Counted from the first letter of the stretch, positions 9,052 through 18,519 are shown. The stretch: 64,000 nucleotides of DNA from G963665185 sp963665185 (GCA_963665185.2 CAXXPO010000021.1:186001-250000); one strand, 5' to 3'. Notes: a model not told the origin generated them from the sequence alone. A program made the numbers and translations.

Positions 9052-9067
9052 CGGCATGAAATCTGCT
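9052..9067 (+). promoter_or_regulatory. Sigma-54 (-24/-12) promoter of the octahaem cytochrome operon
   Basis: CGGCATG, five bases, TGCT has GG (9053-9054) and GC (9065-9066) exactly ten bases apart and matches the consensus TGGCACG-N4-TTGCW at most positions. Transcription would begin near 9078, about 40 bases before the ATG at 9118. Confidence 0.65.
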
Positions 9068-9117
9068 TTGTTCTATGGAGTTAGTGGACATCATCAAATA
9101 ATATGGTAGGATAAGGT

Positions 9118-10185
9118 ATGTCTAAAAATACAATCAAGGGACTCACGCGACGCGGATTTCTAACGGCCATGGGGCTTGGAACGGCGGGGTCCGCCATTCC
9201 AACGGCGGTAATGGCCGGGAGTGGAGGCGCTGGTTCCTCCAGCTCATCTGGCAGGGCGGGGGAAGAACTTTGTACGCTTCTGGATGTGAGCAAGTGTATA
9301 GCTTGCGGAGCATGTGTCGAGGCCTGTCATGAAGCCAATGGGCACAAATTCCCCGAACCAAGGGGAGCCATGCCCAGATCCGTGCCTGCCTCGCGGGTCA
9401 GGATCGAGGACTGGTCCAAACGGCGTGACGTGGACGACCGGCTGACTCCGTACAACTGGTTGTACATTCAAAGCGCGGTGGTTGAGCACAACGGCGAGAC
9501 ACATGAAATCAATATTCCCCGGCGTTGTCTGCACTGCACCAACCCGCCCTGCGCGGACCTGTGTCCGTTCGGTGCGGCCCGTAAGCAGGCCGACGGTATC
9601 GTGCGCATTGACGCGGATTTCTGTTTTGGCGGAGCCAAGTGCCGTAATGTCTGTCCCTGGCATATTCCGCAGCGTCAGAGCGGGGTGGGACTGTATCTGG
9701 ACGTGATGCCGCGGTTTGCCGGCAATGGTGTGATGTACAAGTGCGACCGGTGTTACGACAGTCTTGCCCAGGGAGGGGTTCCGGCCTGCATCGAAGTCTG
9801 CCCTGAAAACGTACAGAAGATCGGGCCGCGCCGCGAGATAGTGGCCGAGGCCAGGAAGCTGGCCGAGGAGCGAGGCTGGTATCTGTATGGTCTGGAGGAA
9901 AACGGTGGAACCAATACCATATATTTGTCGCCCGTGCCTTTCGACACCTTGAACAAGGCCGTGGACAAGGGGCCGGGCAGGCCTCATCTGAAGCCGGTGG
10001 AAAACACCCTGGCTCCGCAGGAAAAGCTTTCCGTTGCCGTATTCGCGGCTCCCGTGGCCGGAGTGGCCGCAGCTGTCGCCACTGTGTTTCGGGGAGTGAA
10101 ACGGCAGGATACGCAGGAAAAACAGGATAAAATGCAAACAACCCAGAATGCGAAAACCGGACACGGGGAGGGCGGCCATGAATAA
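9118..10185 (+). CDS. Tat-exported HybA/DmsB-like 4x[4Fe-4S] ferredoxin subunit
   Basis: Periplasmic electron-transfer subunit, 355 residues. The N-terminus has a twin-arginine signal (TRRGFLTAMGLG). Four cysteine groups follow: CIACGACVEAC near residue 62, CLHCTNPPCADLC near 138, CFGGAKCRNVC near 172 and CDRCYDSLAQGGVPAC near 205, the pattern of HybA/DmsB/PsrB-type proteins. Near residues 305-325 a hydrophobic segment (AVFAAPVAGVAAAVATVF) looks like a C-terminal membrane anchor, as in HybA. It is the first gene of a four-gene operon and overlaps the next gene by eight bases. It probably passes electrons between the membrane subunits and the octahaem cytochrome. Confidence 0.92.
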   Translation: MSKNTIKGLTRRGFLTAMGLGTAGSAIPTAVMAGSGGAGSSSSSGRAGEELCTLLDVSKCIACGACVEACHEANGHKFPEPRGAMPRSVPASRVRIEDWSKRRDVDDRLTPYNWLYIQSAVVEHNGETHEINIPRRCLHCTNPPCADLCPFGAARKQADGIVRIDADFCFGGAKCRNVCPWHIPQRQSGVGLYLDVMPRFAGNGVMYKCDRCYDSLAQGGVPACIEVCPENVQKIGPRREIVAEARKLAEERGWYLYGLEENGGTNTIYLSPVPFDTLNKAVDKGPGRPHLKPVENTLAPQEKLSVAVFAAPVAGVAAAVATVFRGVKRQDTQEKQDKMQTTQNAKTGHGEGGHE

Positions 10186-10651
10186 GCTTGTGCCTTCCTG
10201 GTTGCGTCGGGTGTATGTATTTCTGGTGTTTCTGTTGGCGTTTACAGGATTTTCCCAGATGCCGCTCACAAAACGTTATTACCTCGCCGACCTGCCGGGG
10301 TTGGGTTGGTCGGCAGATTTCTATTTTCTCAACGAGCTCCACTATGTTCTCGCGGCATTGTTTCTGGGCGTGGTCTGCTATCTGGCGTCCATGTACGTCA
10401 TCCGCTGGCGGTCTACATACCGGCTGGGTTCTTCGGGCTGGTTGCGAGTGGGATTGCTGGCCTTAATAACAGTCTCCGGCGTGTTCCGTGTGCTCAAGAA
10501 CGAACCGGACGTGTTTTTGGGACCGGTGGCCGTTTTTGTCATCGACATGGTGCATCTGGGCGCGGTCATTCTATTGGGCGTGGTCGCTGTGGGTGTTTTG
10601 TTTGCCGGGCGTCCGTCCTATCTGAAACGGAAACAGGGGTTTTGGGAATAA
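10178..10651 (+). CDS. Small integral membrane subunit of the octahaem cytochrome complex
   Basis: A 157-residue protein with four predicted membrane helices (YVFLVFLLAFTGF, YVLAALFLGVVCYLASMYV, VGLLALITVSGVF and FVIDMVHLGAVILLGVVAVGVLF). Start at 10178 (MNKLVPSWLRR), overlapping the ferredoxin gene by eight bases, which indicates translational coupling. Several histidines near helices (LHYV, MVHLG) could bind haem b or contact quinone, but the protein is not a recognisable NrfD or cytochrome b561. By position it is likely the membrane partner of the ferredoxin subunit. I do not recognise a named family. Confidence 0.75.
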   Translation: MNKLVPSWLRRVYVFLVFLLAFTGFSQMPLTKRYYLADLPGLGWSADFYFLNELHYVLAALFLGVVCYLASMYVIRWRSTYRLGSSGWLRVGLLALITVSGVFRVLKNEPDVFLGPVAVFVIDMVHLGAVILLGVVAVGVLFAGRPSYLKRKQGFWE

Positions 10652-10695
10652 CAGGGGTGTTTGGGGAACTTCATACGAGTGACGAAGGAGGCGAC

Positions 10696-12348
10696 ATGCG
10701 GAGTACAAACAGGAAGTGGACGGTAACGGCTTGGGTGGGCGTGCCGGTTCTGCTGCTTGGAATTCTGTGTGCCAACGGGTGGGCAAATTCGGGCGGCGAT
10801 GAAAAAGCCCCAGGACGGAAGCTTGCCCAGCAGGCGACCAAGGCCCCCGGCGGCAAGTGGAGCACTGCGGATCATACCAAGTTCGAGGTCTTGCAGCAGA
10901 AATTTGAGCGGCCCGAACAGGTCACCGAAGCCTGTCTGTCCTGTCATGTGTTGGCCGCGGACCAGATTCACCACACCATACACTGGACATGGATCTGCGG
11001 CGACTGTGGCGACGGCAAGAACATGGGAAAATACGGCAAGACCATCAACAATTTCTGCGTGTCCGTGCCGTCCAACGAGCCGCGCTGCACGTCATGCCAC
11101 ATTGGGTACGGCTGGAAGGACAAGGATTTTGATTTTACGGCCAAGAACAAGATCGACTGCATGGCGTGTCACGACACCACGCACACCTATGAGAAGTTTC
11201 CCACGGGGGCGGGCTATCCCGTGACCAAGGAGACCGTCTTCAAGGAAAGCAAAAAAAACTATTATCCGCCCGACTGGAACAAGATCGCCCAGAAGGTCGG
11301 ACGTCCCGACCGCGTGAACTGCGGAACCTGTCATTTCTACGGAGGCGGGGGCGACGGCGTGAAGCACGGGGATCTGGATTCGTCCCTGTTCAATCCCATG
11401 AAGTCGCTGGACGTGCATATGGACGCGGACGGGTTGAACTTCGATTGTCAGCGTTGCCATACCACAAAGGAACACCAAATCGCCGGGCGCCTGTACACCA
11501 TTCCGGCCGCGCCCGAGCGCATCAGCCTTACCGAGGCGGACCTGGCCAGCAAGATTGCCTGTGAATCCTGTCACAGTGCCACACCCCACAAGGTCGAGAA
11601 CAAGGCCAACGACCATACGGACAAGGTCGCCTGCCAGGCCTGCCATATCCCGGCGTTCGCACGCGTCAAGCCCACAAAGATGTGGTGGGACTGGTCCACG
11701 GCGGGCAAGAAGAAGGACGGCAAGCCGTTCCAGGTCATGGGACCTTTGGGAAAGGCGGAATACGACTCCAAGAAGGGGGATTTCATCTGGGCCAAGAATG
11801 TGACGCCTGAATACCGTTGGTTCAACGGAGCCATGAGCCACAATCTGGTCACGGACAAGATCGACCCCACCCAGGTTGTCGCCCTGAACCAGCCCGTGGG
11901 CAGTCCGGACGATCCCAAGTCGCGGATCATGCCTTTCAAGGTGCACCGGGCCAAGCAGCCTTACGACGCCAAGCTCAATCAGATGGTCATGCCGCATCTG
12001 TTTGGCCCCAAGGGCAGCGGCGCATACTGGGCCGACTGGGATTGGACCAAGTCCGTGGCTTCGGCCATGGAGTATGTGGACCTGCCGTTTTCCGGCGAGG
12101 TGGGTTTTGTGGAAACCGAATACTATTACCCCACCACGCATATGGTCGCTCCGCGCGAGCAGAGTGTGAACTGCATGGAATGCCATAGTGCCAACAGCCG
12201 TCTGGCCGGCATCACGGGCGTGTACATTCCCGGCCGGGACGGCAGTTCAACCCTGGACATGCTGGGATGGGGGACGACTGTGGCGGCTTTCATCGCCGTG
12301 TTCATCCACGGCGTCATGCGTCTTGTTTCCAGAAGAAGGAGGGGGTGA
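10696..12348 (+). CDS. Octahaem c-type cytochrome, tetrathionate reductase (OTR) family
   Basis: Periplasmic catalytic subunit of 550 residues; the ATG at 10696 follows GAAGGAG. An N-terminal signal/anchor (VTAWVGVPVLLLGILCANGWA) is followed by eight CXXCH motifs: CLSCH, CTSCH, CMACH, CGTCH, CQRCH, CESCH, CQACH and CMECH. The region WTWICGDCGDGKNMGK and the surrounding lysines match the part of the OTR family that supplies the unusual lysine ligand of the active-site haem; the exact residue cannot be fixed by eye. The C-terminus has a transmembrane helix (MLGWGTTVAAFIAVFIHGVM) followed by RRRR, so the protein is membrane-bound, unlike soluble Shewanella OTR. Family members reduce tetrathionate, nitrite or hydroxylamine in vitro; the physiological substrate is unknown. 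Confidence 0.9.
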   Translation: MRSTNRKWTVTAWVGVPVLLLGILCANGWANSGGDEKAPGRKLAQQATKAPGGKWSTADHTKFEVLQQKFERPEQVTEACLSCHVLAADQIHHTIHWTWICGDCGDGKNMGKYGKTINNFCVSVPSNEPRCTSCHIGYGWKDKDFDFTAKNKIDCMACHDTTHTYEKFPTGAGYPVTKETVFKESKKNYYPPDWNKIAQKVGRPDRVNCGTCHFYGGGGDGVKHGDLDSSLFNPMKSLDVHMDADGLNFDCQRCHTTKEHQIAGRLYTIPAAPERISLTEADLASKIACESCHSATPHKVENKANDHTDKVACQACHIPAFARVKPTKMWWDWSTAGKKKDGKPFQVMGPLGKAEYDSKKGDFIWAKNVTPEYRWFNGAMSHNLVTDKIDPTQVVALNQPVGSPDDPKSRIMPFKVHRAKQPYDAKLNQMVMPHLFGPKGSGAYWADWDWTKSVASAMEYVDLPFSGEVGFVETEYYYPTTHMVAPREQSVNCMECHSANSRLAGITGVYIPGRDGSSTLDMLGWGTTVAAFIAVFIHGVMRLVSRRRRG

Positions 12349-12351
12349 GCC

Positions 12352-13011
12352 ATGGCCGGCATGAACAACACCCACAAAATGACCAGGATTTATCTGTACA
12401 CCCGTTACGAGCGTTTCTGGCACTGGTTCCAGGGCGCCATCATCACGGTGCTGCTCATCACCGGGCTGGAGGTGCATGGAACCTTCACCCTGCTGGGGTT
12501 CAAGCGGGCCGTGGAATGGCATAACTTCCTGGGCCTGACCTGGCTCGTCACCTTTGCCTTCTTCGTTTTCTGGGTTTTCACCACGGGCGAGTGGAAGCAG
12601 TACATCCCCACCACGAAGAAGGTCTTTCAGGTTATTCAGTATTACACCTTCGGCATCTTTGCCGGACAGCCGCACCCCGTGCCCAAGCGCAAGGAAGCCA
12701 AGCACAATCCGTTGCAGCGGCTGACATATCTGTCCATTGCCATGTTCCTGCTGCCCTTTCAGATGATCACCGGTTTCCTGTATTGGGAGTACAATTCATG
12801 GGCCGAGTGGGGCATTGTGGGCTTGAACCTGCGTACCGTGGCCCTGCTGCATATGGCCGGAGCCTTCGGCATCCTGGCGTTTATCGTTGTGCATATCTAC
12901 ATGACCACCACAGGACACAGCCTGACCGCGCACATCAAGGGCATGATCACGGGATGGGAAGATGTCGAAGAGGAAGAGCCGGTCGCGGAGTGGGAAAAGC
13001 GCCATAAGTAG
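12352..13011 (+). CDS. Cytochrome b subunit (Ni-Fe hydrogenase/thiosulfate-reductase type)
   Basis: Di-haem quinone-linked membrane cytochrome, 219 residues. The N-terminus YLYTRYERFWHWFQGAIITVLLITGLEVH is the typical first helix with RFWHW; other helices carry WHNFLGLTWLVTFAFFVFW, YLSIAMFLLPFQMITGFLYW and LHMAGAFGILAFIVVHIYMTTTGHS, giving the four paired histidines expected for two b haems. It starts three bases after the octahaem cytochrome stop and ends the operon before a strong terminator. It likely oxidises menaquinol and passes electrons to the octahaem cytochrome, directly or through the ferredoxin subunit. Confidence 0.9.
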   Translation: MAGMNNTHKMTRIYLYTRYERFWHWFQGAIITVLLITGLEVHGTFTLLGFKRAVEWHNFLGLTWLVTFAFFVFWVFTTGEWKQYIPTTKKVFQVIQYYTFGIFAGQPHPVPKRKEAKHNPLQRLTYLSIAMFLLPFQMITGFLYWEYNSWAEWGIVGLNLRTVALLHMAGAFGILAFIVVHIYMTTTGHSLTAHIKGMITGWEDVEEEEPVAEWEKRHK

Positions 13012-13050
13012 CCCTGTTGGGTTTGATATCGGAGGCTTTGTTGTGGCAAC

Positions 13051-13090
13051 CAAAGCTTCCCCCGTCGTTTATGGCGGGGGAAGCTTTTTT
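13051..13090 (+). terminator. Rho-independent terminator of the octahaem cytochrome operon
   Basis: AAGCTTCCCCCG and CGGGGGAAGCTT form a 12-bp stem followed by a T-run, 40 bp after the cytochrome b stop. Confidence 0.9.
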
Positions 13091-13567
13091 ATGAAAGGGC
13101 GGAGGACATATTGCCCGGCATCCATGCCTTTTCAATACTGTTCATCAGCAGAATCCATAGGGCAAGAGAACTATAAGACACCTTTTGGGTGAAGGAAAAG
13201 CTTGCTTCCATACTCCATGGGCTTTCTTGTTTCCTGCACCCGCATGGTCGACCAGGCCGTATTTGATTGAGGCGGGAATATCCCACCTCTTGAAAACAGA
13301 AGAAATTGCAGACTGAAAAACAATCAAGAGAAGGGAGGATTTTTTCAGGCGGAGATCAGAGCTGGGTGTGGGATGATACAATCTTGTTTTTTTTGGGGAA
13401 AAGGGGAGGAACCTTGCAGGTTGAAAGAGCGTGCAGCAAGAACGATTTTTTTTCCGTTCAGTAACTCCAAATTCATGTTCGGTTATTGTATTGGCAGATA
13501 TCTAAATAGTGTATTACAAGTATAAAAATTTTTCATGTATTATGTTTCTTTTTATGGAGGAGGAAGC
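13091..13567. other. Intergenic region upstream of the chemoreceptor gene
   Basis: About 480 bp with short shadow frames on both strands but none with a ribosome site or recognisable product. The last 100 bp are AT-rich and hold the chemoreceptor promoter and the GGAGGAGGAAG ribosome site; I could not fix a -35/-10 pair. Confidence 0.4.
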
Positions 13568-15379
13568 ATGTTTCGCAATTTTGCTATTTCCAAAAGGATG
13601 TTTTTTTTACTTGCCCTTACCATGGGATTTACCCTTGTCGCGGGGGGGGGGCTCGCCCTGTATATGGTGAAGGTTGAGGAGGAGTCCCTTGTTGAATCGG
13701 AAAGAGTATTGCTGGAGGGATATGAACGTTCCCTCAAATTTTCCGTCCAGGCCGTTGCGAGCGGACTTGGGGCAGTTGCCGCAGAAGCTGGAAAGGCCGG
13801 GGGGGACCCGGTGGAAGCATTGCGTGCCGCCATCAAGCCCGTACGTTACGACAGCAAGGGGTACTATTTTATTTATGATCTGAACGGGTACAACATGGCC
13901 CATCCTCTGCGCCCTGATTTTCATGGCACACACCGCATCGGCACCAAGGATACCCTGGGAAACCCCTATATCAGTCAGCTGATCGAGAAGGCCAAATCGG
14001 GCGGAGGTTTTGTAACCTATTGGTTCAACAAGCCGGGGGAAAAAGAACCCAGCCCCAAGCTTGCCTATGCGGAAATGATTCCTGGTACGCAGTTCTGGAT
14101 TGCCACGGGAATCTACATTGACGACATAAAGGCCAGACGCGCACAGATTTACACCAAGCTCAATACCATTCTCCGCGATGCGCTTACCATGGTTGGAATC
14201 GGGGTTGGGGCAGGTTTTCTTTTTTTGGTTCTTCCCCTTTCCGTGTGTATTGTGCGGAGTATTCTGGTTCCTTTGCGCAAGGTGACTGCAAAAGCCCAGG
14301 AAGTGGCGGAAGGCAATCTTGAAGTAAAGGTGTTGGTTTCTGGGAAGGATGAAATAGCCCGTCTTGAAAAGGCGCTTGGCCTTATGCTGGAGAAATTGAA
14401 CAACAATATTCGGGAAATCGAAACCCACAGCCGTTTGGCGGAAGAGCAGGCCGAGGCTGCCCGGCAGTCTGCCCGGGAGGCGGATAAGGCGCGGGAAAAG
14501 GCGGAGCAGGCCAAAATTGAAGGGATGCGAATGGCGGCGGACCGCCTTGAGTCGGTGGTTGCCAGAATTGCCGACGTTTCCGAGGAAATCAGTGCACAGT
14601 CCGAGGAAATTCGGGACGGCGCCCGGATTCAGAGCGAGCGCATTGCGGAGACAGCCACGGCAATGGAGGAGATGAACGCCACGGTGCTTGAAGTTGCACG
14701 CAATTCCAGCCAGGCTGCCTCCGATGGCGCACAGGCCCGCGACAGGGCGCAGGAAGGGGCGGAAATAGTCCAAAGTTCAGTCATGTCGATGCAGACGGTT
14801 CAGACTCAAACGGAAACCCTTAAGGCGAACATGGACCGGTTGGGCAGTCAGACGGAGGCCATCGGGGCGATCCTGACGGTTATTGAAGATATTGCCGACC
14901 AGACAAATTTGTTGGCACTCAATGCCGCCATTGAGGCAGCCAGGGCTGGCGATGCGGGACGAGGTTTTGCCGTCGTGGCCGACGAGGTCCGCAAGCTGGC
15001 GGAAAAGACCATGGGGGCGACAAAGGAAGTCGGGCAGACTGTCCAGGGCATTCAGGTGTTGGCCAGGGAAAACATGGGCTCTGTTGACGAGGCGGTGCAC
15101 GACCTTGGAAAGACGGCAGCGCTTACCAACAGATCCGGCGAGGTCCTGACCGAAATTGTTGCAAGCGTGGAAATGTCCGCCACCCAGATTCAGAGCATTG
15201 CCACGGCAGCCGAGGAACAATCCGCCACATCCGAGGAGATAAACAGGTCTGTTGAAGAGATCAACCGCATCACCTGTGAAACCTCTCGGGGGGTCGCTCA
15301 AACCGTTGGGGCGGTGCATGATCTTTCGGAACAACTGACCACCCTGAACGCGTTGATCCAGGATTTGAAACAGGGCTGA
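13568..15379 (+). CDS. Methyl-accepting chemotaxis protein with single-Cache (sCache_2) sensor
   Basis: Membrane chemoreceptor, 603 residues; start at 13568 behind GGAGGAGGAAG. First membrane helix about residues 9-30; periplasmic sCache domain about 31-190 with the family-typical KGYYFIYDLNGYNMAHP and LAYAEMIPGTQFWIATGIYIDDI; second helix about 200-225; HAMP (VPLRKVTAKAQEVAEGNLEVKV); a coiled coil; and a signalling domain whose tip reads DQTNLLALNAAIEAARAGDAGRGFAVVADEVRKLAEKT. sCache_2 domains usually sense small carboxylates such as short organic acids. No C-terminal CheR-docking pentapeptide is visible. It converges on the second chemoreceptor gene across a shared terminator. Confidence 0.93.
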   Translation: MFRNFAISKRMFFLLALTMGFTLVAGGGLALYMVKVEEESLVESERVLLEGYERSLKFSVQAVASGLGAVAAEAGKAGGDPVEALRAAIKPVRYDSKGYYFIYDLNGYNMAHPLRPDFHGTHRIGTKDTLGNPYISQLIEKAKSGGGFVTYWFNKPGEKEPSPKLAYAEMIPGTQFWIATGIYIDDIKARRAQIYTKLNTILRDALTMVGIGVGAGFLFLVLPLSVCIVRSILVPLRKVTAKAQEVAEGNLEVKVLVSGKDEIARLEKALGLMLEKLNNNIREIETHSRLAEEQAEAARQSAREADKAREKAEQAKIEGMRMAADRLESVVARIADVSEEISAQSEEIRDGARIQSERIAETATAMEEMNATVLEVARNSSQAASDGAQARDRAQEGAEIVQSSVMSMQTVQTQTETLKANMDRLGSQTEAIGAILTVIEDIADQTNLLALNAAIEAARAGDAGRGFAVVADEVRKLAEKTMGATKEVGQTVQGIQVLARENMGSVDEAVHDLGKTAALTNRSGEVLTEIVASVEMSATQIQSIATAAEEQSATSEEINRSVEEINRITCETSRGVAQTVGAVHDLSEQLTTLNALIQDLKQG

Positions 15380-15444
15380 GCCATAAGTGCGGACGTTGGT
15401 ATTTGATCCTGCATCGTTGTGAAACGGCATTGGACATTGGTCAG

Positions 15445-15490
15445 AAACACCCTCCTTCCCTTTATTGCTGTAAGGGGAGGGAGGGTGTTT
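15445..15490. terminator. Bidirectional terminator between convergent chemoreceptor genes
   Basis: AAACACCCTCC and GGAGGGTGTTT (with further pairing of CCCTT with AAGGGG inside) form a long stem with A/T ends on both sides, midway between the two stops. Confidence 0.8.
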
Positions 15491-15571
15491 GAATTCACAT
15501 TGTGAAATATGACCAAGGCGCGGCGCCGTTCATTTTTCGGAACTCCAAACTTGTCCGAAAGGTCCGGGTGG

Positions 15572-17983
15572 TCAATTCATCTCCTTGACGATGCCGTGCA
15601 GCTGGTCGAATGAGGAGCCGACCTTCAGGACATTTTTTTCCGATTGTTGCATGGCCTGATGCGTTTCGTCGGCAATGGTACCCACTTCGCTGACGGTTCG
15701 TGCTATCTGGTCCGTGGCGGCCGCCTGTTGTTCCGCAGCGGTGGCGATGCTGTCCACCATGTTGCTGGTTGTTTCGGCCAGATTGGCTATTGTTTTGAGG
15801 GCGGTGTGGGTTTTTTCCGCACTGACCACGTTTTGGGCCGCTTCGGAATCAACCTTTATGATGGCCTGCGTACATTTTCGCGTGCCGTTCTGGATCTCGG
15901 CGATGGCATTTCCGACCTCACCGGTCGCTGCCATGGTTTTTTCCGCCAGTTTGCGGACCTCGTCGGCCACTACGGAAAATCCGCGCCCGGCATCGCCGGC
16001 CCGGGCCGCTTCGATAGCAGCATTGAGCGCCAGCAGGTTGGTCTGGTCGGCGATATCGTTGATTATTTCCATGACGTGCCCTATGGCGTCCGCCCGTTTG
16101 TCCAGCAGGCTGAGGTCGGTCTGCATGGCCGAGACAAGTTTCTGCAATGTCTGGATGGAATGCATCGACTCCTGTACCACGTGGACGCCGCTGTCGGCCT
16201 GTTTTTTTGTGTCCTTGGCATTGTGGGCGGTTTCCGCGGAGTTTTTCGCTATCTCCTGAACCGTTGCGCTCAGCTCGTCAATGGCGGTCACGGTCTCCAT
16301 CAGTCGTTCCTTTTGGAGTTCCGTCCGGCCATTGGACTGCTGGATGCTTTCCGTCAGTGTCCGGACAATGGTTTCGGTTTTTTCGGAAAGAACGGCAGCC
16401 TGTGTTGCAGCCTGCTCGATACGTTCCTTTTGCGTTTCAATGGCCTGCTGGCGTTTCTTGAGTTCCGTGACATCGTTCCAGAAGGTGATGCCCCCTAGAA
16501 TTCCACCGTTGGGAGCCTGGATGGGAACCACGTCGATGATCATTTCATAGGTGACACCTTGGGAATTGGTATAGGAGAAGGGGATGTTGCGTCTGGGTTG
16601 ATGATCTTCCATGACATCGTGCAACATGACGCGTTTGTTTTTGTCGTGGAATAGAAATTCCGAAATGTGCTGTCCCTGGATGTCCTGAATGCCGCCTTCC
16701 CGTCCCGTGACATGGAGCATGCTTTGGCTGCAATTGCGCAGGCGCATGTCCGGCCCGACCACGGCAAAGGGGTTTTGTATTCCATCCAGAATGCCCTGCA
16801 TGAAGCCCATTTCCGTTTGCAGGCGGTTGATCATGTGAACGGTCATATTCGTCAATGTCTGGGCGAGTACGCCGATCTCATCCTTGCGGCGCAGTGTCAG
16901 CGAAGCGTCGAGATTGCCCTTTTCTATTTCTTTTGCGTACTGGACGACCTGAGCCAGAGGGCGGGTGACGAGGGTGCGGGTCAGAAGGTAGAGCGCTCCG
17001 GCTAGAACCGCCAGTAAAATACCGCCGGCATAAGTCAGGCTAAGGGCGAACTCATTGGCCGCGCCGAGTATTTCCGCTTTGGACTGGGCCGCACAGAGGG
17101 TCCATTTGTGGAGGATGTTCTGGCTGGGAAGTTTTATGGGTTGCGCAATATAACGGTACAATCCGTCAGTGCCCTTGTCGGAATAGAACTCGGTTTCTCC
17201 GGCCAGGATGCGGTTCATGTATTCCGCGTTTTCTCCGAGATTCTTGCTGAGGATCTTTTTTTTATCATGGTGGGCAATGAACATGCCTCGATCATCCATG
17301 AAAAAAATATGTCCTGTTTTCCCTATACGTGATTTGTTGATGAACATGTCGGTGAAATAGTCCATCTGCGGAGCAAGAATGACCGTTCCCACGTGTTTTC
17401 CATGGGAGAGCACGGGAGCGGCAATAACGAAAACAGGGTTGCCGCGCAGCAGGCTCGGATAGACCTGGCTGATGAAGTATTCCTTGCCCTGACGCGAGGC
17501 CTGTACGAAGCTCATGTGCGCGCCGCCCTTGCCTATGGTTTTTCCCCCTACCGTGTCCGTAAAAAACGTTCCGTCCTGAACGACCTTTTGCTCTCCGTGG
17601 ACGGTCAGCGCCAGAGATTCCCCCCGGGGAAGATGAACGGCCAGGGGAACGTTTTCGTAAAAACCGTACGTATCGTGGATTTTTTGCAGATGCTTTTGTG
17701 CCTTGACCACCATGGCGGTGTCTGTCGGAGCGTTGCAGGCTGCAATGACATCTTCCGAGCCGGCGAGAATCTTTGCTATTTTGACTTGGCTGTCTATCCA
17801 ATCCTGAAAGGCCAGGGAAATATTGTCGAGTTGTGTACTGCTGGATTTCGTGGTTTCTTCCAGTTCTTTTCGGAATTGCTTTTCATGGAGGAAGATGCCG
17901 AAACCTGAGAAAAAAAATAAAAGTATCACGACAACACATCCAATGTAGCGTTGCGCAAGGCTTTTGACCATAAAACTGCTCAT
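15572..17983 (-). CDS. Methyl-accepting chemotaxis protein with Cache, HAMP and PAS domains
   Basis: Chemoreceptor of 803 residues; the ATG at 17983 follows AGAGGA at six bases. First helix about 13-33 (GCVVVILLFFFSGFGIFL); large double-Cache periplasmic domain about 40-310 (segments VQASRQGKEYFISQVYPSLLRG and VFVIAAPVLSHGKHVGTVILAP); second helix about 320-342; HAMP; a cytoplasmic PAS about 395-510 (ILDGIQNPFAVVGPDMRLRNC); and the signalling domain with DQTNLLALNAAIEAARAGDAGRGFSVV. The PAS between HAMP and signalling domain adds an internal, possibly redox, input, a design common in Desulfovibrio receptors. No ligand is evident. Confidence 0.93.
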   Translation of the reverse strand: MSSFMVKSLAQRYIGCVVVILLFFFSGFGIFLHEKQFRKELEETTKSSSTQLDNISLAFQDWIDSQVKIAKILAGSEDVIAACNAPTDTAMVVKAQKHLQKIHDTYGFYENVPLAVHLPRGESLALTVHGEQKVVQDGTFFTDTVGGKTIGKGGAHMSFVQASRQGKEYFISQVYPSLLRGNPVFVIAAPVLSHGKHVGTVILAPQMDYFTDMFINKSRIGKTGHIFFMDDRGMFIAHHDKKKILSKNLGENAEYMNRILAGETEFYSDKGTDGLYRYIAQPIKLPSQNILHKWTLCAAQSKAEILGAANEFALSLTYAGGILLAVLAGALYLLTRTLVTRPLAQVVQYAKEIEKGNLDASLTLRRKDEIGVLAQTLTNMTVHMINRLQTEMGFMQGILDGIQNPFAVVGPDMRLRNCSQSMLHVTGREGGIQDIQGQHISEFLFHDKNKRVMLHDVMEDHQPRRNIPFSYTNSQGVTYEMIIDVVPIQAPNGGILGGITFWNDVTELKKRQQAIETQKERIEQAATQAAVLSEKTETIVRTLTESIQQSNGRTELQKERLMETVTAIDELSATVQEIAKNSAETAHNAKDTKKQADSGVHVVQESMHSIQTLQKLVSAMQTDLSLLDKRADAIGHVMEIINDIADQTNLLALNAAIEAARAGDAGRGFSVVADEVRKLAEKTMAATGEVGNAIAEIQNGTRKCTQAIIKVDSEAAQNVVSAEKTHTALKTIANLAETTSNMVDSIATAAEQQAAATDQIARTVSEVGTIADETHQAMQQSEKNVLKVGSSFDQLHGIVKEMN

Positions 17984-18519
17984 GACGATCCTCTGACAAT
18001 GTCTGTTAATGATTCAGAACTGTATCGTTATGTATAATGGTGTAAAAATAAAAAAATCAATACACAATATCTTCTGGTCCAACCAGTTTTTTTGTTTTTT
18101 CATTGCGTCACAGTAACCAGCAGTTTTAATGAATAGGAATATGACTTTCTTCTTTTTATCTTTTGCCTTTGCAGCAGGCGGAAAGACATTTGCGCGGTTT
18201 GCCCTACGGCAGGCGGGTTTCTGTGTTTTTTCTATATATGCGTATTTATATGCACGAAAAGTAAAACCAAAACGCGGATGCGGTGCAACATGTCTGGATA
18301 AAAGTCTTTTTGCGTCATGGATATTGTCTTGCTTGTCCGATGGAAGGCATCGGCCGCCAGGCTGCGTATCGAATTTTCGGTTGGAAGCCTGGAGTGGTAC
18401 ACGGTTTTTTTGACTCCATGGAAATGGAGTGTGGTCATTTCTTTCCATGGAGGTATATCCGGTGTTATATTTTGTCCGTTATTCCTGCCCTTCTGGTGAC
18501 AGCGGCGGATAAAAAATGT
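17984..18519. other. Divergent promoter region between chemoreceptor and BMP-family gene
   Basis: 536 bp, AT-rich in the left half. It must hold promoters for both flanking genes. A small inverted repeat CTCCAT, four bases, ATGGAG lies near 18413-18428. Frames here have poor composition and no ribosome sites, so I call no gene. Confidence 0.4.

Noticed and set aside
13145..13381. A 78-residue minus-strand frame in the gap before the chemoreceptor
   Set aside because: No ribosome site, no recognisable motif and no coding-like composition.
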